Shown here: one piece after another, positions 34,150 to 47,394 of the stretch
How the letters are laid out: each line of letters opens with the position of its first letter
Numbering within the stretch: the first letter of the stretch is position 1
Assembly (NCBI RefSeq): GCF_949987535.1
Contig: NC_080073.1
Location: forward strand, 20,146,116-20,210,115
Direction of reading: 5' to 3'
Source: Balaenoptera acutorostrata
Lineage: Eukaryota; Chordata; Mammalia; Artiodactyla; Balaenopteridae
Length of the DNA: 64,000 bases
Made by a program: the position numbers and the translations under genes
The notes under the pieces: model-generated
What the model was told of the DNA's origin: nothing
The model's input: only the letters and a program-made list of their open reading frames with translations
The model's database searches: none

Positions 34150-37100
34150 ATGACACAATAAACCAGATAGATTTAATTGATATTTATAGGACATTCCATC
34201 CAAAAACAGCAGATTACACTTTCTTCTCAAGTGCGCACGGAACATTCTCCAGGATAGATCACACCTTGGGTCACAGATCAAGCCTCAGGAAATTTAAGAA
34301 AATAGAAATCACATCAAGCATCTTTTCTGAGCACAACACTATGAGATTAGAAATCAATTACAGGGGGAAAAATGTAAAAAACACAAACACATGGAGTCTA
34401 AACAATACATTACTAAATAACCAAGAGATCACTGAAGAAATTAAAGAGGAAATCAAAAAATACTTAAGAGACAAATGACAATAAAAACACGCTGATCCAA
34501 AACCTATGGGATGCAGCAAAAGCAGTTCTAAGAGGGAATTTTATAGCAATACAAGTCTACATCAAGAAACAAGAAAAATCTCAAATAAACATTCTAACCT
34601 TACACCTAAAGGAACTAGAGAAAGAAGAGCAAACAAAATCCAAAGTTAGCAGAAGGAAAGAAATCATAAAGATCAGAGCAGAAATAAATGAAATAGAAAC
34701 AAAGAAAACAATAGCAAAGATCAATAAAACTAAAAGCTGGTTCTTTGAGAAGATAAACAAAATTGATAAACCATTAGCCAGACTCATCAAGAAAAAGAGG
34801 GAGAGGACTCAAATCATTAAAATTAGAAATGAAAAAGGAGAAGTTACAACAGACACCGCAGAAATACAAAGCATCCTAAGAGACTACTACAAGCAACTCT
34901 ATGCCAATAAAATGGACAACCTGGAAGAAATGGACAAATTCTTAGAAAGGTATAAACTTCCAAGACTGAACCAGGAAGAAACAGAAAATATGAACAGACC
35001 AATCACAAGTAATGAAATTGAAACTGTGATGAAAAATCTTCCAACAAACAAAAGTCCAGGACCAGATGGCTTCACAGGTGAATTCTATCAAACATTTAGA
35101 GAAGAGCTAACACCCATACTTCTCAAACTCTTCCAAAAAATTGCAGAGGAAGGAACACTCCCAAACTCATTCTGTGAGGCCACCATCACCCTGATACCAA
35201 AACCAGACAAAGACACTACCAAAAAAGAAAATTACAGACCAATATCACTGATGAATATAGATGCAAAAATCCTCAACAAAATACTAGCAAACAGAATCCA
35301 ACAACACATGAAAAGGATCATACACCATGATCAAGTTGGATTTACCCCAGGGATGCAAGGATTCTTCAATATATGCAAATCAATCAATGTGATACACCAT
35401 ATTAACAAACTGAAGAATAAAAACCATATGATCATCTCAATAGATGCAGAAAAAGCTTGTGACAAAATTCAACACCCATTTATGATAAAAACTCTCCAGA
35501 GAGTGGGCATAGAGGGAACCTACCTCAACATAATAAAGGCCATATATGACAAACCCACAGGAAACATCATTCTCAATGGTGAAAAACTGAAAGCATTTCC
35601 TCTAAGATCAGGAACAAGACAAGGATGTCCACTCTCGCCACTATTATTCAACATAGTTTTGGAAGCCCTACCGCAGCAATCAGAGAAGAAAAAGAAATAA
35701 AAGGAATACAAATTGGAAAAGAAGAAGTAAAAGTGTCACTGTTTGCAGATGACATGACACTATACATAGAGAATCCTAAAGATGTCATCAGAAAACTACT
35801 AGAGCTAATCTATGAATCTGGTAAAGTTGCAGGATACAAAATTAATGCACAGAAATCTCTTGCATTCCTATACACTAATGATGAAAAACCTGAAAGAGAA
35901 ATTAAGGAAACACTCTCATTTACCATTGCAACAAAAAGAATAAAATACCTAGGAATAAACCTACCTAGGGAGACGAAAGGTCTGTATGCAGAAAACTATA
36001 AGACACTGATGAAAGAAATTAAAGATGATACAAAGAAATGGAGAGATATACTGTGTTCTTGGATTGGAAGAATCAATATTGTGAAAATGACTATATTACC
36101 CAAAGCAATCTACAGATTCAATGCAATCCCTATCAAATTACCAATGGCATATTTTACGGAACTAGAACAAAAAATCTTAAAATTTGTATGGAGACACAAA
36201 AGACCCCGAATAGCCAAAGCAGTCTTGAGGGAAAAAAATGGAGCTGGAGGAATCAGACTCTCTGACTTCAGACTATACTACAAAGCTACAGTAATCAAGA
36301 CAATATGGTACTGGCACAAAAACAGAAATATAGATCAATGGAACAGGATAGAAAGCCCAGAGATAAACCCACATACCTATGGTCAACTAATCTATGACAA
36401 AGGAGGCAAGGATATAAAATGGAGAAAAGACAGTCTCTTCAATAAGTGGTGCTGGGAAAACTGGACAGCTACATATAAAAGAATGAAATTAGAACACTCC
36501 TTAACACCATACACAAAAAGAAACTCAAAATGGATTAGAGACCTAAATGTAAGACTGGATATTATAAAACTCTTAGAGGAAAACATAGGAAGAACACTCT
36601 TTGACATAAATCACAGCAAGATCTTTTTTGATCCACCTCCTAGAGTAATGGAAATAAAAACAAAAATAAACAAGTGGGACCTAATGAAACTTAAAAGCTT
36701 TTGCACAGCAAAGGAAACCATAAACAAGACAAAAAGACAACCCTCAGAATGGGAGAAAATATTTGTAAACGAATCAACGGACAAAGGATTAATCTCCAAA
36801 ATATATAAACAGTTCATGCAGCTCAATATTAAAAAAACAAACAACCCAATCAAAAATGGGCAGACCTAAATAGACATTTCTCCAAAGAAGACATACAGAT
36901 GGCCAAGAAGCACATGAAAAGCTGCTCAACATCACTAATTATTAGAGAAATGCAAATCAAAACTACAATGAGGTATCACCTCACACCAGTTAGAATGGGC
37001 ATCATCAGAAAATCTACAAACAACACATGCTGGAGAGGGTGTGGAGAAAAGGGAACCCTCTTGCTCTGTTGGTGGGAATGTAAATTGATACAGCCACTAT

Positions 37101-37463
37101 GGAGAACAGTATGGAGGTTCCTTAAAAAACTAAGAATAGAATTACCCTATGACCCAGGAATCCCACTACTGGGCATATACCCTGAGAAAACCGTAATTCA
37201 AAAAGAGTCATGTACCAAAATGTTCACTGCAGCTCTATTCACAATAGCCAGGGCATGGAAGCAACCTAAATGCCCATGGACAGACGAATGGATAAAGAAG
37301 TTTGTGGTACATATATACAATGGAATATTACTCAGCCATAAAACGGAACGAAATTGGGTCATTTGTAGAGACATGGATGAACTTAGAGACTGTCACACAG
37401 AGTGAAGTAAGTCAGAAAGTGAAAAATAAATATCATATATTAACGCATATATGTGGAACCTAG
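33649..37463 (+). pseudogene. L1 copy 1 ORF2 (endonuclease and reverse transcriptase), broken
   Basis: ORF2p nicks target DNA and copies L1 RNA into it. Order seen: APE-type endonuclease from Met 33,649; a frameshift near 34,143 (1 base lost in 'acacagctttaa'); a frame through 34,478 ended by a 1-base insertion; the RT fingers and palm (34,912-35,660) with '[17 protein letters not shown]' and '[14 protein letters not shown]'; a 1-base deletion near 35,670; then the catalytic 'FADDM' at 35,742-35,756, intact in its local frame. A further 1-base deletion falls near 36,860. The C-terminal cysteine motif at about 37,027-37,083 has leucine where copy 2 has histidine. A last frameshift lies near 37,300. 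Inactive. Confidence 0.92.
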
Positions 37464-38647
37464 AAAAATGGTACAGATGAACCAGTTTGCAGGGCAGAAA
37501 TGAGACACAGATGTAGAGAACAAATGTATGGACACCAAGGGGGGAAAGCGGTGTGGGTGTGGGTGGTGGTGTGATGAATTGGGAGATTGGGATTGACATG
37601 TATACACTGATGTGTATAAAATGTATAACGAATAACCTGCTGTATAAAAAAATTAAATTAAATTAAAAACAAAAAACAAAAAAAAAACCCCTCAGATTAA
37701 AAATTAAAAAAAAAAACAACTTCATGAACAGTGTTAAAATACATACTGGCCAGAAAAGATATCTTCAGCACATATAGCAAATGATTATCATTCAGAATAT
37801 ATGAAGAACTCCTAAAATCAACAATAAGAAAAGTATATAGGAAGAAGGACACAGGAAGGAATATACAGTTCTGAGAAAAGAAAACGTGAAAGGCCAATAA
37901 ATGTATTAAAGAGGGCTGATCTTACTGGTGGTCGGGATTATACAAATTAAAATTCCATTTTATGATTTCCAGATTTCCAAACAATTCAGAAATCTGACAG
38001 TATCAAGTTTTAAGACAGATGAGGAGGAATAGGAATTTCCATTCGTCACTGGTGGGAGTGTAAATCATCATAGCCATTCTGCAGAACAACTTTCCAACAT
38101 AATACAGTTGAAACTGTCCATTCTGCTTTCCCTCCATCCCATCAATTCCGCTTCTAGGAATATATATTAGAGAAATTGTTGTGTATGTGCACAAGGAGAC
38201 AGCTACAAGAATGTTCATATCACTGGTACCGTAAAAAGCTGGAATAAGTTAAATACCATTGACAGAAGAATGGGCCAATAAATTTCACTAGATTCATAGT
38301 ATAGAAATTTACACAGTGGTGAAAATGAATGCTATTACATGTATCAAAATGGTTAAATCTCAAAAATGTTGAAAAATAGCAATTTGTATAATATTATAGC
38401 AAGTAAAATATTACTTCTATAGAACTTCAAAACTTAAGAACCATACATTAAATTTATGGACACTTATGTATGTGATTATGGAATAAATATTTGCTTGAGA
38501 ATGATAAATATAAAATTCCAAAGAGTGGTTACTCTGGAAGATGTTGGGATTAGGCTCCAAATAAATCTGAATAGTTTTATTTCCTCAAAAAATTGAAATA
38601 CATATGGCAAAATATTATGACTTGATAAAAGACAGTACTACCTATAT

Positions 38648-38788
38648 GAGCATATCTTTTTTTTTTGGCCTCACCACGCGGAACGTGGGATCTTAGTTCC
38701 CCGACCAGGGATCGAGCCCATGCCCTCTGCAGTGGAAGTGCTGAGTCCTAACCACTGGACCACCAGGGAATTCCCAAGCATAGCTTTC
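38648..38788 (-). mobile_element. Short CHR/tRNA-type SINE, minus strand
   Basis: The body is about 38,657-38,775, with an A-tail (plus-strand T run) at its left end. The plus strand reads 'gggatcgagcccatgcc' (B-box complement region) and ends 'caccagggaattccc'. The flanks share a near repeat, 'agcatatctttttt' against 'agcatagctttct', interrupting the old L1 3' end. Confidence 0.9.
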
Positions 38789-38850
38789 TGAACATTTGAA
38801 ATATTTTGCAAATAAATTATTACTATTTTAGAAATTTAAAAAAAAAATTG

Positions 38851-39264
38851 AAACTAGGATTTTAACATTAAAAATGAAAGTTTTTTGCCTATCCCATCTC
38901 ACAGGTATTTCAGGAAGAGTTAATTGATAGAAATTGTTCTTGCATTTGGAGATTAGGCTAGGCTGACAATTTGTATATATTTCCAAACTGAATTTAATAG
39001 TTTGACCCAGAGTTTTGTACGTATAGTGTAAGTACTGAAAGGAGTAGCATATGGCAGGTAAATTGAGACTTGAGGGTGACAAAATATGATCTGACTCCTC
39101 GAAATTACCCAGAATATAAAATCCAATTTTGCATTATCCCCAAGAATGAAGCCAGGACATTTGAGAATGACGCATGATAAAAGCTGAAGTTCTGGCACAG
39201 ATGAAGAGGGTCTTATGATATAAAGTTTGGAAGTGCCAACTTCCTTTCAGAGAGCATTTCTGTG
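38851..39264. other. Unique sequence
   Basis: No gene or repeat is recognised. Overlapping minus-strand open frames have no recognisable domain. Confidence 0.4.
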
Positions 39265-39425
39265 CCAGGCAGAGAGCTAGGTGACTTGCATTTTTAATTC
39301 ACAGATAATATTTTAATGTCCATTATGCAGATGAGAAAACTGAGACCCATCTGTCCATGATTACCCAGCTGTTGAGTGGCAGAGCCAGCATTCACTTACA
39401 AATGGCTGTTCTTTCATTATTCCAC
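39265..39425 (-). mobile_element. MIR SINE remnant, minus strand
   Basis: The plus strand reads the MIR complement: 'cattatgcagatgagaaaac', 'gattacccagctgttgagtg' and 'gcagagccagcattcac'. Confidence 0.65.
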
Positions 39426-42400
39426 AAGACTGCAGAAACCTTGTGAGTAATATGTGTGTTTTCATGTCCAGAGTGCCTAGTCCTGGTCTCCTTAGAAGAG
39501 TTATTTCTGGGTTTCATATTATCTGAACTCCTTCTATCAAACAAATAGACTTTTAAGGCACTTGGGGTATTATTTCACTTTCCTCCATTCTTAAGATAGT
39601 TCTCTTGTATGGGAGAGCTTCTCTTACTAAGCAAGGAGAATAGCTTCTGTATTGGTTGACGCTCTGTTTTTACATTTGCCATTTAAACAATGAATCAGTT
39701 CCTTGTTCCATAGGCTAGAACTCTCAAACTCTAAATTAAAAAAAAAAAAAAAAAAAAAGAACAAAAAGAAAGGAAGAGAGAAAGACAAGAAAAAAAAAGT
39801 GAAAACTTCCAATCAGTTTCTTTCCACTTATTGTTCTTTGGCCAGCCAACAATTTTAGCTAATCATATGTCTTTACTCAAAATGGCTTTTACAGGGAAGA
39901 TCTCCAAATCTATAACCAGCTACTGAATTTATCAAACCATAGAGGGGTGGTGGAGAAGATGAAAGTAAAAGAAAAACATATGCAAACATGCACCCAGGAA
40001 CATATATATTTTAATGGCTTATCTAGGATCATACCCATGTATTATGTGGCCATTCTACAAAAGAGCTCAACTTATTTTTGCAAAAGTGAGATTGAAAAAA
40101 AAAAAATCCATCAACAACTCTTATTTCTTTACTGCTAATCACTTGAAAAGTTCTGTTGACATTATATGGTTATATTCTCGGAGGAATTCGTCCCTTCCCC
40201 AAGATTAATTTTAATTTTTCTCAGATATATTTTCTGCATAAACCCAAGCAAAACAACATTCTAGATGCTCATGGAAAATTCTCCTTTCCCCTCTGCAAAT
40301 ATTGTGCTGAGATCTGTCATTCACTCTATGTCCCAAATCAACAAATGGTAAATATTTCAATATAGTTGTCTGGTATATTTTGGTATCTTCTCCTCTAAAT
40401 TCCTTTTAAAGAAAAAGTATGCCCTTCACTTAACTAAAGGTATCTGAAAAAAAACTAAAAAACAGTCTGGAGGAAAAAAAGTCTTTGTTCTTTATTGTCT
40501 CACACAAGGACCTTTGTACTTACGATAATGCTGTGAAAAATGTCTCCTTGCTCTGTCAATAATACACTGAGGTTCAGTTTATTTCATTTTATGTCGTTTT
40601 TACTCTGCTTGGCAAATAACGCTCTCTCGACTTTCTCATTCTAATCAAACTGTAGAATGCTAATAAAACAAACCCAAACTAATAAAGCCATTTTTCTTTA
40701 TATTAATCCTCAAAGTTATCAGGGACTCACACCCATACATATGAATAGTACAATCAGCCATAAAGTAGGAAGATAAAACATGGATAAAGGGATTATTCAC
40801 ATATAAAGGTAAGACAAAAACATAATGACAAAAGCTGTACACAACTTGATGATTATCTAAGACGTGTTGGGTAGAGAGATTCCAGTCTACAGGAAACATC
40901 TAATACTACTAAACCCCCAAGACCTCGGCATGAGTATGATTTCAGCATGCATAAAAAGGATTTTGGAAGTTTTATTTTTACATTGATCAATTTGTTTTGA
41001 AAAAGATTTCTGCCTACAAATCAAAAATTTGATAATTGCTTTCCTAAGTGCTTAGGACTGAACCACTATAGAGATTCTTCGCTTCTCACAAAGGAGAATT
41101 TCCTCTAAAATCTAGTTTAGTTTAATTATAGCAGTCTGGGTGTGATTTCTGTTTATATCCCTCCGGTTGAATCTGCTCTGGCTGGGTTTGGGTCAGAGCT
41201 ATTTCTAGGAAATGCCTGCTACTTTTTCTCAAACTAAAACTTCTCTGCATTTTTCTTTTTCCAGCTTGATGTCTTTGTTACTTTAATATGAGAACAGGTG
41301 ATCCATGCGCACGTCTATAACTAGGCATTTGAGCCTGAGACTTGATGCAGCTAATTCTAAGGAGGTTGGTGAGTATGTCGATATGGTAAGTATATTCCTA
41401 GAACTATTAAAGCCACTCCATTAGTTAAGACTCTTCCATTCCAGGTAACAGCAATCAAGCTTGGTTTAAGCAAAACCAACCAACCACCAAACCAAATGAA
41501 AAGCAATGAAAGGACAATGCATGCTAATGACACAGAGGTGTCCCATGGATTCCTGGGTCGGAAATCTGTTGGACTGCCGGAAGCACTAGACCCAGGACCC
41601 CAAAGGCAGCCTGGAACCCATGGAGTACTGTCCCCCACTCTCATGTATGACTGGCTCTTTCTTCCTTTTTCACTTTCTTCCCTCTGCCAGAACAGCTTTA
41701 TCCGATCTACGATGCAGACAGAAGATGATCCCCAACAACTCCCAATGTTACAGATAGCAGTTACTTTCTCATGGAGAAATGAACTTGTTCTTCTTCCCAC
41801 TTCCAAATTCCTAGGAAAGGCATCTGATGGGAGGCAAAGTCGGTACAAATTCCCACTCCTTACAGTCTAGTTGTCTAGGCCACTGTGGCTGAGAGATTAG
41901 GGGCTCATCACAAGAGGCCCTGAGGGGTGGATTAAGGCGGCAGTTAAGAGCATTTGCTGAGAGTTTGGTAGTTACTCTATAAAGTTTCCCTGTCACTACG
42001 ATGAGGACAGAACAATTTATTCACGTGACGGAGCAGTAAGGTTGAGATGAGTGACACTCCCACTGGCACTTGATCACACAGAGTCTTGTGAGCTTCAAGA
42101 ATAACTCGGCTGCCATCATGAGATGTTCAGCCAAACAATTACTGGTGCCTGAAGTACTTCCTAGTTCTTCTCTAAAGGTGGGATCTGGTCAGTATATCCC
42201 TGGTTTCAATGCTCTGTTGTATTGGGATTAAATTCTGCCCAGATCTAAGATATCACCTTGGTATTCCTCCAGCTGAGAAGATACTGTACTCAGGACACTC
42301 GATTTATTCCAGAAACTGAAGTTGAATCTGATACCTCAAAGGAGAGTTCATAATGAAAAATTTCACACATCAGTGTGTCCAAAAAAATCATATACAGATA

Positions 42401-43060
42401 GAAACTTAAAAAAAAAAAAAAAGATTTGGATTTACAGTTCACATTGGCCCACCAATACAAGGCTGGGCTCCCAATTAGACAGCTTTCCTTTCTCTGCTGG
42501 AAAAGAAGAGCAAATAAAAAAAAAAAAATTCTCTAGACTACGTTAACAAAATTCATACACCTGTACCAATAAAAACAAATCAAAAATTTAAATTACATTT
42601 ATTCCTTATGTTGTGATTTCATCTTTTCCTCACCCAAAGGGGACATCAGGAGCTTAATGAGGGTATATACTGGTGGGAGATATTGGCAGTTTACTAAAGA
42701 GAAACCTAGAGTGACAGACACTTTTGCTCAAATACTTGATTTCTTCTTGACTCTTATTGAAGAAAGAAATGAATTCCTACGCCTGTACATAGGCTGATCT
42801 TCCACTGAAAGATCATTGGCTTTGGTCTGTAACAATCATTGAGGGTGGTGAGATTTTCCTTTTGGCTCTTCTCCTGCACTTTATTCAGTGAGTTACACCT
42901 TGATTCTATGTAACGGCCGTGATGAGGAAGAGAAATGCACCTAGAGAGACATCCTGTGATTTACTAACATGCAAGGGTCTCATTTTACACACAGGCACAC
43001 GCACACACACACTTTCTACATTTCCCTTCATAGGTTTTTAGATTTTGGTACTTATGCATT
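39426..43060. other. Long stretch without a recognised gene or young repeat
   Basis: About 3.6 kb of mostly unique DNA with poly-A runs at 39,737-39,758, 40,096-40,107, 42,408-42,422 and 42,517-42,529. The part at 41,430-41,880 has open frames on both strands (163 codons minus, 124 codons plus) without recognisable domains. It may be a decayed repeat. No exon evidence. Confidence 0.4.
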
Positions 43061-43175
43061 TGTTTCACGTGATTATTGGATTGATGTCTGTCTTCCCACA
43101 AGACTGTATGTTCCCTGAGGACAGGGACTTAATATATCCTGCTGTTTAGTAGCAAGTAAAACCAAGAGGCTAGTG
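43061..43175 (+). mobile_element. L2 LINE 3' end
   Basis: 'gactgtatgttccctgagga' with 'cagggacttaatatatcctg' and 'agtgtagtgcctggcaactt' fits the terminal L2 sequence. Confidence 0.6.
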
Positions 43176-43184
43176 TAGTGCCTG

Positions 43185-43435
43185 GCAACTTAGTTTCGGG
43201 GTAGGAACATGGTCTGCGGAGGCCCCAAGGGTTTAAATCTCAGCCTTGCCATGTGCCAGCTGTGGGACCTTGGACCAGCTATGTAACCTCCCTGTGTTTA
43301 AGTATCTCATCCGAATAACAGAGATACTGTCTATGTCACAAAGATGCTAGGAGGATTGAAATGAGTTACATAAAAAGCACTTAGAAACTGTGCTGGCACA
43401 TAGTAAGTGCTTATAAGTGTTTGTTAAATAACAGA
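43185..43435 (+). mobile_element. MIR SINE
   Basis: Near full length: 'aacatggtctgcggaggccc', 'ccagctgtgggaccttggac', 'gtaacctccctgtgtttaag', 'aggattgaaatgagttacat' and 'gctggcacatagtaagtgct'. Confidence 0.75.
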
Positions 43436-44809
43436 CCCTCAAATATTTATTAAACAATTGTTCAACAAATTACACAGAGAAAAGAATGAGAGAGGCACTG
43501 ACAATTTTACAAGATCAGAGTCCTGGTGTATAGTTTTATATGTTGTCTCCAAACCTCAATCCATTCTTCTCTTTCTGCATATTACTTTTACATATGCTTA
43601 AATCTAGGGCATTTGTTTTTTCACCTCCAAAGGGGCTCAAGAACCTATGAGCTCTGATATGGGTGGACTTTAGTTTGTCTGTTCTATGCCTCCTCTGGAT
43701 GGGGCGTGGGGAGCATCTCAAGTAAAAGAGAAAAACACTGGGTTTTTTTGTTTGTTTGTTTTGTTTTTTCAATCACCAATTCTCTCCAGAAACAAGAAAA
43801 ATTATGGTGTCTTAGTAAATTTAATTTTAGCTTCATCATAAAAAGAATACACGTTCATTATAAAAATATTTTAAAATAAAAATGTTCATAGAGAAACAAA
43901 ACACCCTTAATCATACTACATTGAGAGAATCACTATTTTGCAAAAACGTTATGATATATTACATCCCAGGTTATAAATTGAAAATGTATTCACTTAGAAA
44001 TTGAGGCCGTAGTAAATATTTTATTCTACCATGTTCTTCATTTACATCATGAACATTCCTTCATGTTATTCAATAGTCTTCAAAATGAGAATTTTTAAAT
44101 GGGTGTGGATTTTCCGTCACATGGGTAATTTATTTTATGATTCCAAGAATTTTGGAAATAGATGATGCTTTTGATTTTTTCTATTACAAATGACTGTGGT
44201 CAGTGTCCTCACAACAGGGCAAAACGGGCTTTACCTGAAAACATTAAGAAACAGGAAGGAAAAAAAAATGCCCACACAAGAGAAATTCCTGCCTTGATAT
44301 CAACCTAGAAGCCCAAGGAATATTTATTTCTGGTTTCAGACTTGCCCATCAAATTTTAGTAAGTTCACATCTAATCTTTTAACCTTCCTATGCCTGCAAA
44401 GTACTAAAAACATGCTGAAAATAAGTTCACAGTGCCAGGATCACCATCTCTGCTCAAAAAATACATACTGAATGATTAACTCTTCTTTGCTTTCTTCGTG
44501 AAAAATTTTAGAGTTGAATCCATAACACAAGCTCCAGAAAGAGGGAATTTGAAGATCAAGATAGTGAAGCAAAGTTGAAAGTTATTCAAAGAATAAAAAG
44601 GGAAAATACATGGATGAGAAATTTTCCTTTTCAACAAATGCTTAATTATCAGGAGATTTGAGTTGTTAGTTTAATGAACACTTAAGAATTAATTCTCTCT
44701 TTTACACAGAGTCAAGAATTTTAGAGGTGAAAGGTTATGTATTCTTACTTTATTTTGTCACAAGTGGAATACAAAGGTGCAGAGTTGAAATAATTTTCCT
44801 AAGGGTTCA
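43436..44809. other. Mostly unique AT-rich sequence
   Basis: No gene is seen. A (GTTT)n-like run lies at 43,742-43,770. The stretch 43,820-44,220 has wording reminiscent of an old L1 internal region but is too diverged to assign. Confidence 0.35.
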
Positions 44810-45521
44810 TTTGGAATAAAATCTAAAGTCTCTACCCAGCTTTACCAAACCCTACCTGACTTAACCCCTGTTATCCCCTGCCATCCCCAAGCCGATGCTC
44901 CTCTTCCCATTAAGGGCTCTGTCCCAGGCACACTGGCCGCCAGGAAGCCAGAAGCCTCAGGTGAGCCCTTCCTGCTGGCAGTCGATCTCAGGGAACCTTG
45001 CTGTCCACGCACGTTGCCACTGTGACACCTCTCCTCGCCTCTAACCTCCAACACTCCTTACCCGCTCCCTCCTCACTGTGCTTGCTTCCTCCCTAATCCG
45101 AAAAATGGAAGCAACAGGAAATGAAATTAACAGACACCTAGTAACCCGTGCGCTCACCTACGGGCCTCTGCACCCACACACTGTGCCTGCTTGTCTGTTA
45201 TCACCATTCAAGTTTCCCCTGCTCCTGTGTGAAGCCGCCCCTTCACCAGGACTCCAGCTCCAGCCCCTCTTGCCCACTCGAGGACACTGTTTCACCTAGA
45301 CCCCCTTCCCTCCTCTACATCATCAATTTTCTCCCTCTACTATATGGGCCTCAACCACGTGCAAACACACGCGATTCTTGCTCTCATTTAAAACAAAAAC
45401 AAAAAGTCCTCTGGACCATGTTTGCCCTGCTTACTACTGTCCTATGTCTTTGCTCCCCTGCCAAGCAAAGCTCCTTAAAGAGTTGTCTATATCTGCTTGC
45501 TCTGATTTTCTTCATCTCATT
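44810..45521 (+). mobile_element. L2 LINE remnants, left of the L1 insertion
   Basis: The left portion ('aaaatctaaagtctctaccc', 'aaaccctacctgacttaacc') resembles an L2 3' region. From about 45,400 'ttaaagagttgtctata' matches an upstream, coding part of L2. This may be two copies in tandem. The second is cut by the minus-strand L1 fragment. Confidence 0.5.
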
Positions 45522-46016
45522 CTTTTTTCTTTTTAACATCTTACTTGGTGTCTAATTGTTTTACAATGGTGTGTTAGTTTCTGCTTTATAACAAAGTGAA
45601 TCAGCTATACATATACATATGTCCCCATATCTCCTCCCTCTTGCGTCTCCCTCCCTCCCACCCTCCCTATCCCACCCCTCTAGGTGGTCACAAAGCACCG
45701 AGCTGATCTCCCTGTGCTATGCGGCTGCTTCCCACTAGCTATCTATTTTACGTTTGGTAGTGTATATATGTCCATGCCACTCTCTCACTTTGTCCCAGCT
45801 TACCCTTCCCCCTCCCCGTATCCTCAGGTCCATTCTCTAGTAGGTCTGTGTCTTTATTCCCGTCTTGCTCCTAGGTTCTTCATGACCATTTTTTTTTTTT
45901 TTAGATTCCATATATATGTGTTAGCATACAGTATTTGTTTTTCTCTTTCTGACTTACTTCACTCTGTATGACAGACTCTAGGTCCATCCACCTCACTACA
46001 AATAACTCAATTTCTT
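45522..46016 (-). mobile_element. Young-type L1 3' end, minus strand
   Basis: The sequence is the complement of the last 495 bases or so of L1 copy 2 (57,355-57,848), with the same 3' UTR including the purine-rich tract, read here as a pyrimidine tract at 45,630-45,690. A T-rich run at its left end is the A-tail. It splits an L2. Frames at 45,684-45,971 are read-through of the antisense UTR. Confidence 0.92.
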
Positions 46017-47370
46017 TTAAACTAACTCAAATCTGGCTCCGTCTCTTGCCACCCACCATGCAAAGACATGCTGTTAAGTCCCGCCCTCATTCTGCAGCCC
46101 TCCTGTGAATTAACCCTACGGGCAACATTTGACAGAGTTGATCACTGCCTCCCCTGCTACATTTCTCCATTTGGCCTCTGGGCCTCCACACTTTCTACAT
46201 TTTCTTTTAACTCCATTGACTTCTCTCTCTCACAGTCCTTTATAGTTTCTCTCCTTCTCCCCAACCTCTTAACACTGGAGTACCCTAGAGTTTAGCCCTT
46301 GGCCTGAGCTTATATTTCCACATTGCCTACTCTTATGGCATGAAATACCAGACTCCTCTCCTGAATGTTAGAGTCTTATACTCAACAGCCTATTTAACCT
46401 TTCCACTTGGGTAACTCATAACAACATCAACAGGACCAAAATTCAACTCCAAGACCACTTAACCCCTCCGTCGCCAAAGCTCTTCTGCCCTTAGCCTTCT
46501 TAATATCCATGGCAACACCATTCTTCTCACTCAGCCAGTAATCCTTGACTTCTATTTCTCATGCATCCAATATGCAACCACCAAAAAAATTCCTGTTGGC
46601 TCTTCCTGCAAAGTATATCCAGAATCAAGCCATGTCCCACTATCCCTACAATTCTGGTCCAAGCCACCATCGTCTCTTGCCTGGATTAATGCAGCAGCCT
46701 CCTACCCATTCTCCCTGCTTCCACACTTACCCCCCTCTGAATCTCTTTTTAATTCAGCGGCCAGAGTGGTTTTCTGGAAACTTAAGTCAGATCATGTTAC
46801 TCCTTGGCTCAAAATTTGCAATGGCTCCACATTTCACTCCAAATAACATTAAAATTCTGCCTTTGGCCACAGGGCCGTACATAATCTGATTCTCCATTAA
46901 CTTTCTGATCTTCTCCTTGTTCACTCTGCTCCAGCCACACTGGCCTCCTGAAACACGCTAGGCGTGCCCCTGCCAGGGGGCTTTCTGCACTGGCTCTTCC
47001 TTGCCTGTGTCTCAGTTCCCCTAGATAACTGCTTGGCTAACCCCTCATCGTTTGCGGAAGATTTCTTCTCACTGAGGTCTACCTTCACTACCCTACTCAG
47101 TGCTGTCCTCTGCCCTGGCCCTCTCACCACTTGCCCGTCATCTGCTCTCTCAAGCTCCCTCTACCATGTACTATTTTTATAATAGTTACCCATCTCTAAT
47201 AGGAAGTAGAACATTTATTATAATTATTGTTTACTGTCCAGCTCCACCTCTAGGACGTAGGTGCTATGAAGTAGACATCTTTGTTTGGTTCACTGTTGAA
47301 TTCTAAGGCCTAAAACCTGGCACACTGTAAGACTCAATAAGTAGTTCTAGAATGGACCTAGGAATGAATG
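46017..47370 (+). mobile_element. L2 LINE remnant, right of the L1 insertion
   Basis: Reading on from 45,521: 'acatttgacagagttgatca', 'ctcttaacactggagtaccc' (near the RT 'GVPQG' site), 'atatccagaatcaagcc', 'agccaccatcgtctcttgcc', then the 3' region 'ctccagccacactggcctcc' and the terminal 'acctggcacactgtaagact'. It is a long L2 copy with coding-region traces but no intact frame. Confidence 0.75.
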
Positions 47371-47394
47371 AATGGTCACGGCTTTTTACCTGTT

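Larger units (their letters stand above)
31762..37699 (+). mobile_element. Full-length L1, copy 1, with target-site duplication
   Basis: The body is 31,777-37,689, about 5.9 kb. The flanks share 'cctcagatta' (31,767-31,776 and 37,690-37,699), both preceded by A-rich DNA. The 5' UTR (31,777-32,685) begins 'ggagattggttcaagatggc' and is not CpG-dense. ORF1 and ORF2 remnants follow, then a 3' UTR with a GT/G-rich stretch (37,538-37,571) and an A-rich tail. The element is inserted in an older L1 in the same direction. Multiple stops and frameshifts make it inactive. Confidence 0.92.
30890..38850 (+). mobile_element. Old L1 remnant broken by three younger insertions
   Basis: The outer element appears in pieces at 30,890-31,049, 31,375-31,776, 37,700-38,656 and 38,776-38,850. 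Each matches ORF2 or 3' UTR of an old L1: 'tgttgtcaattctccccaaa', 'caaattccagttggatcaaa', 'aagaactcctaaaatcaaca' and 'cactggtgggagtgtaaatc'. The pieces run in the right order when the CHR SINE (31.0-31.4 kb), the full-length L1 (31.8-37.7 kb) and the short SINE (38.66-38.78 kb) are set aside. Coding frames are destroyed. Confidence 0.75.

Noticed and set aside
41357..41870. Opposed frames of 163 and 124 codons
   Set aside because: No recognisable domain, poor hydrophobic or charge pattern, and no splice or promoter evidence; probably an old repeat.
45684..45971. Plus-strand frame of 95 codons, repeated opposite 57,460-57,684
   Set aside because: It is the antisense of the L1 3' UTR, present wherever that UTR occurs.
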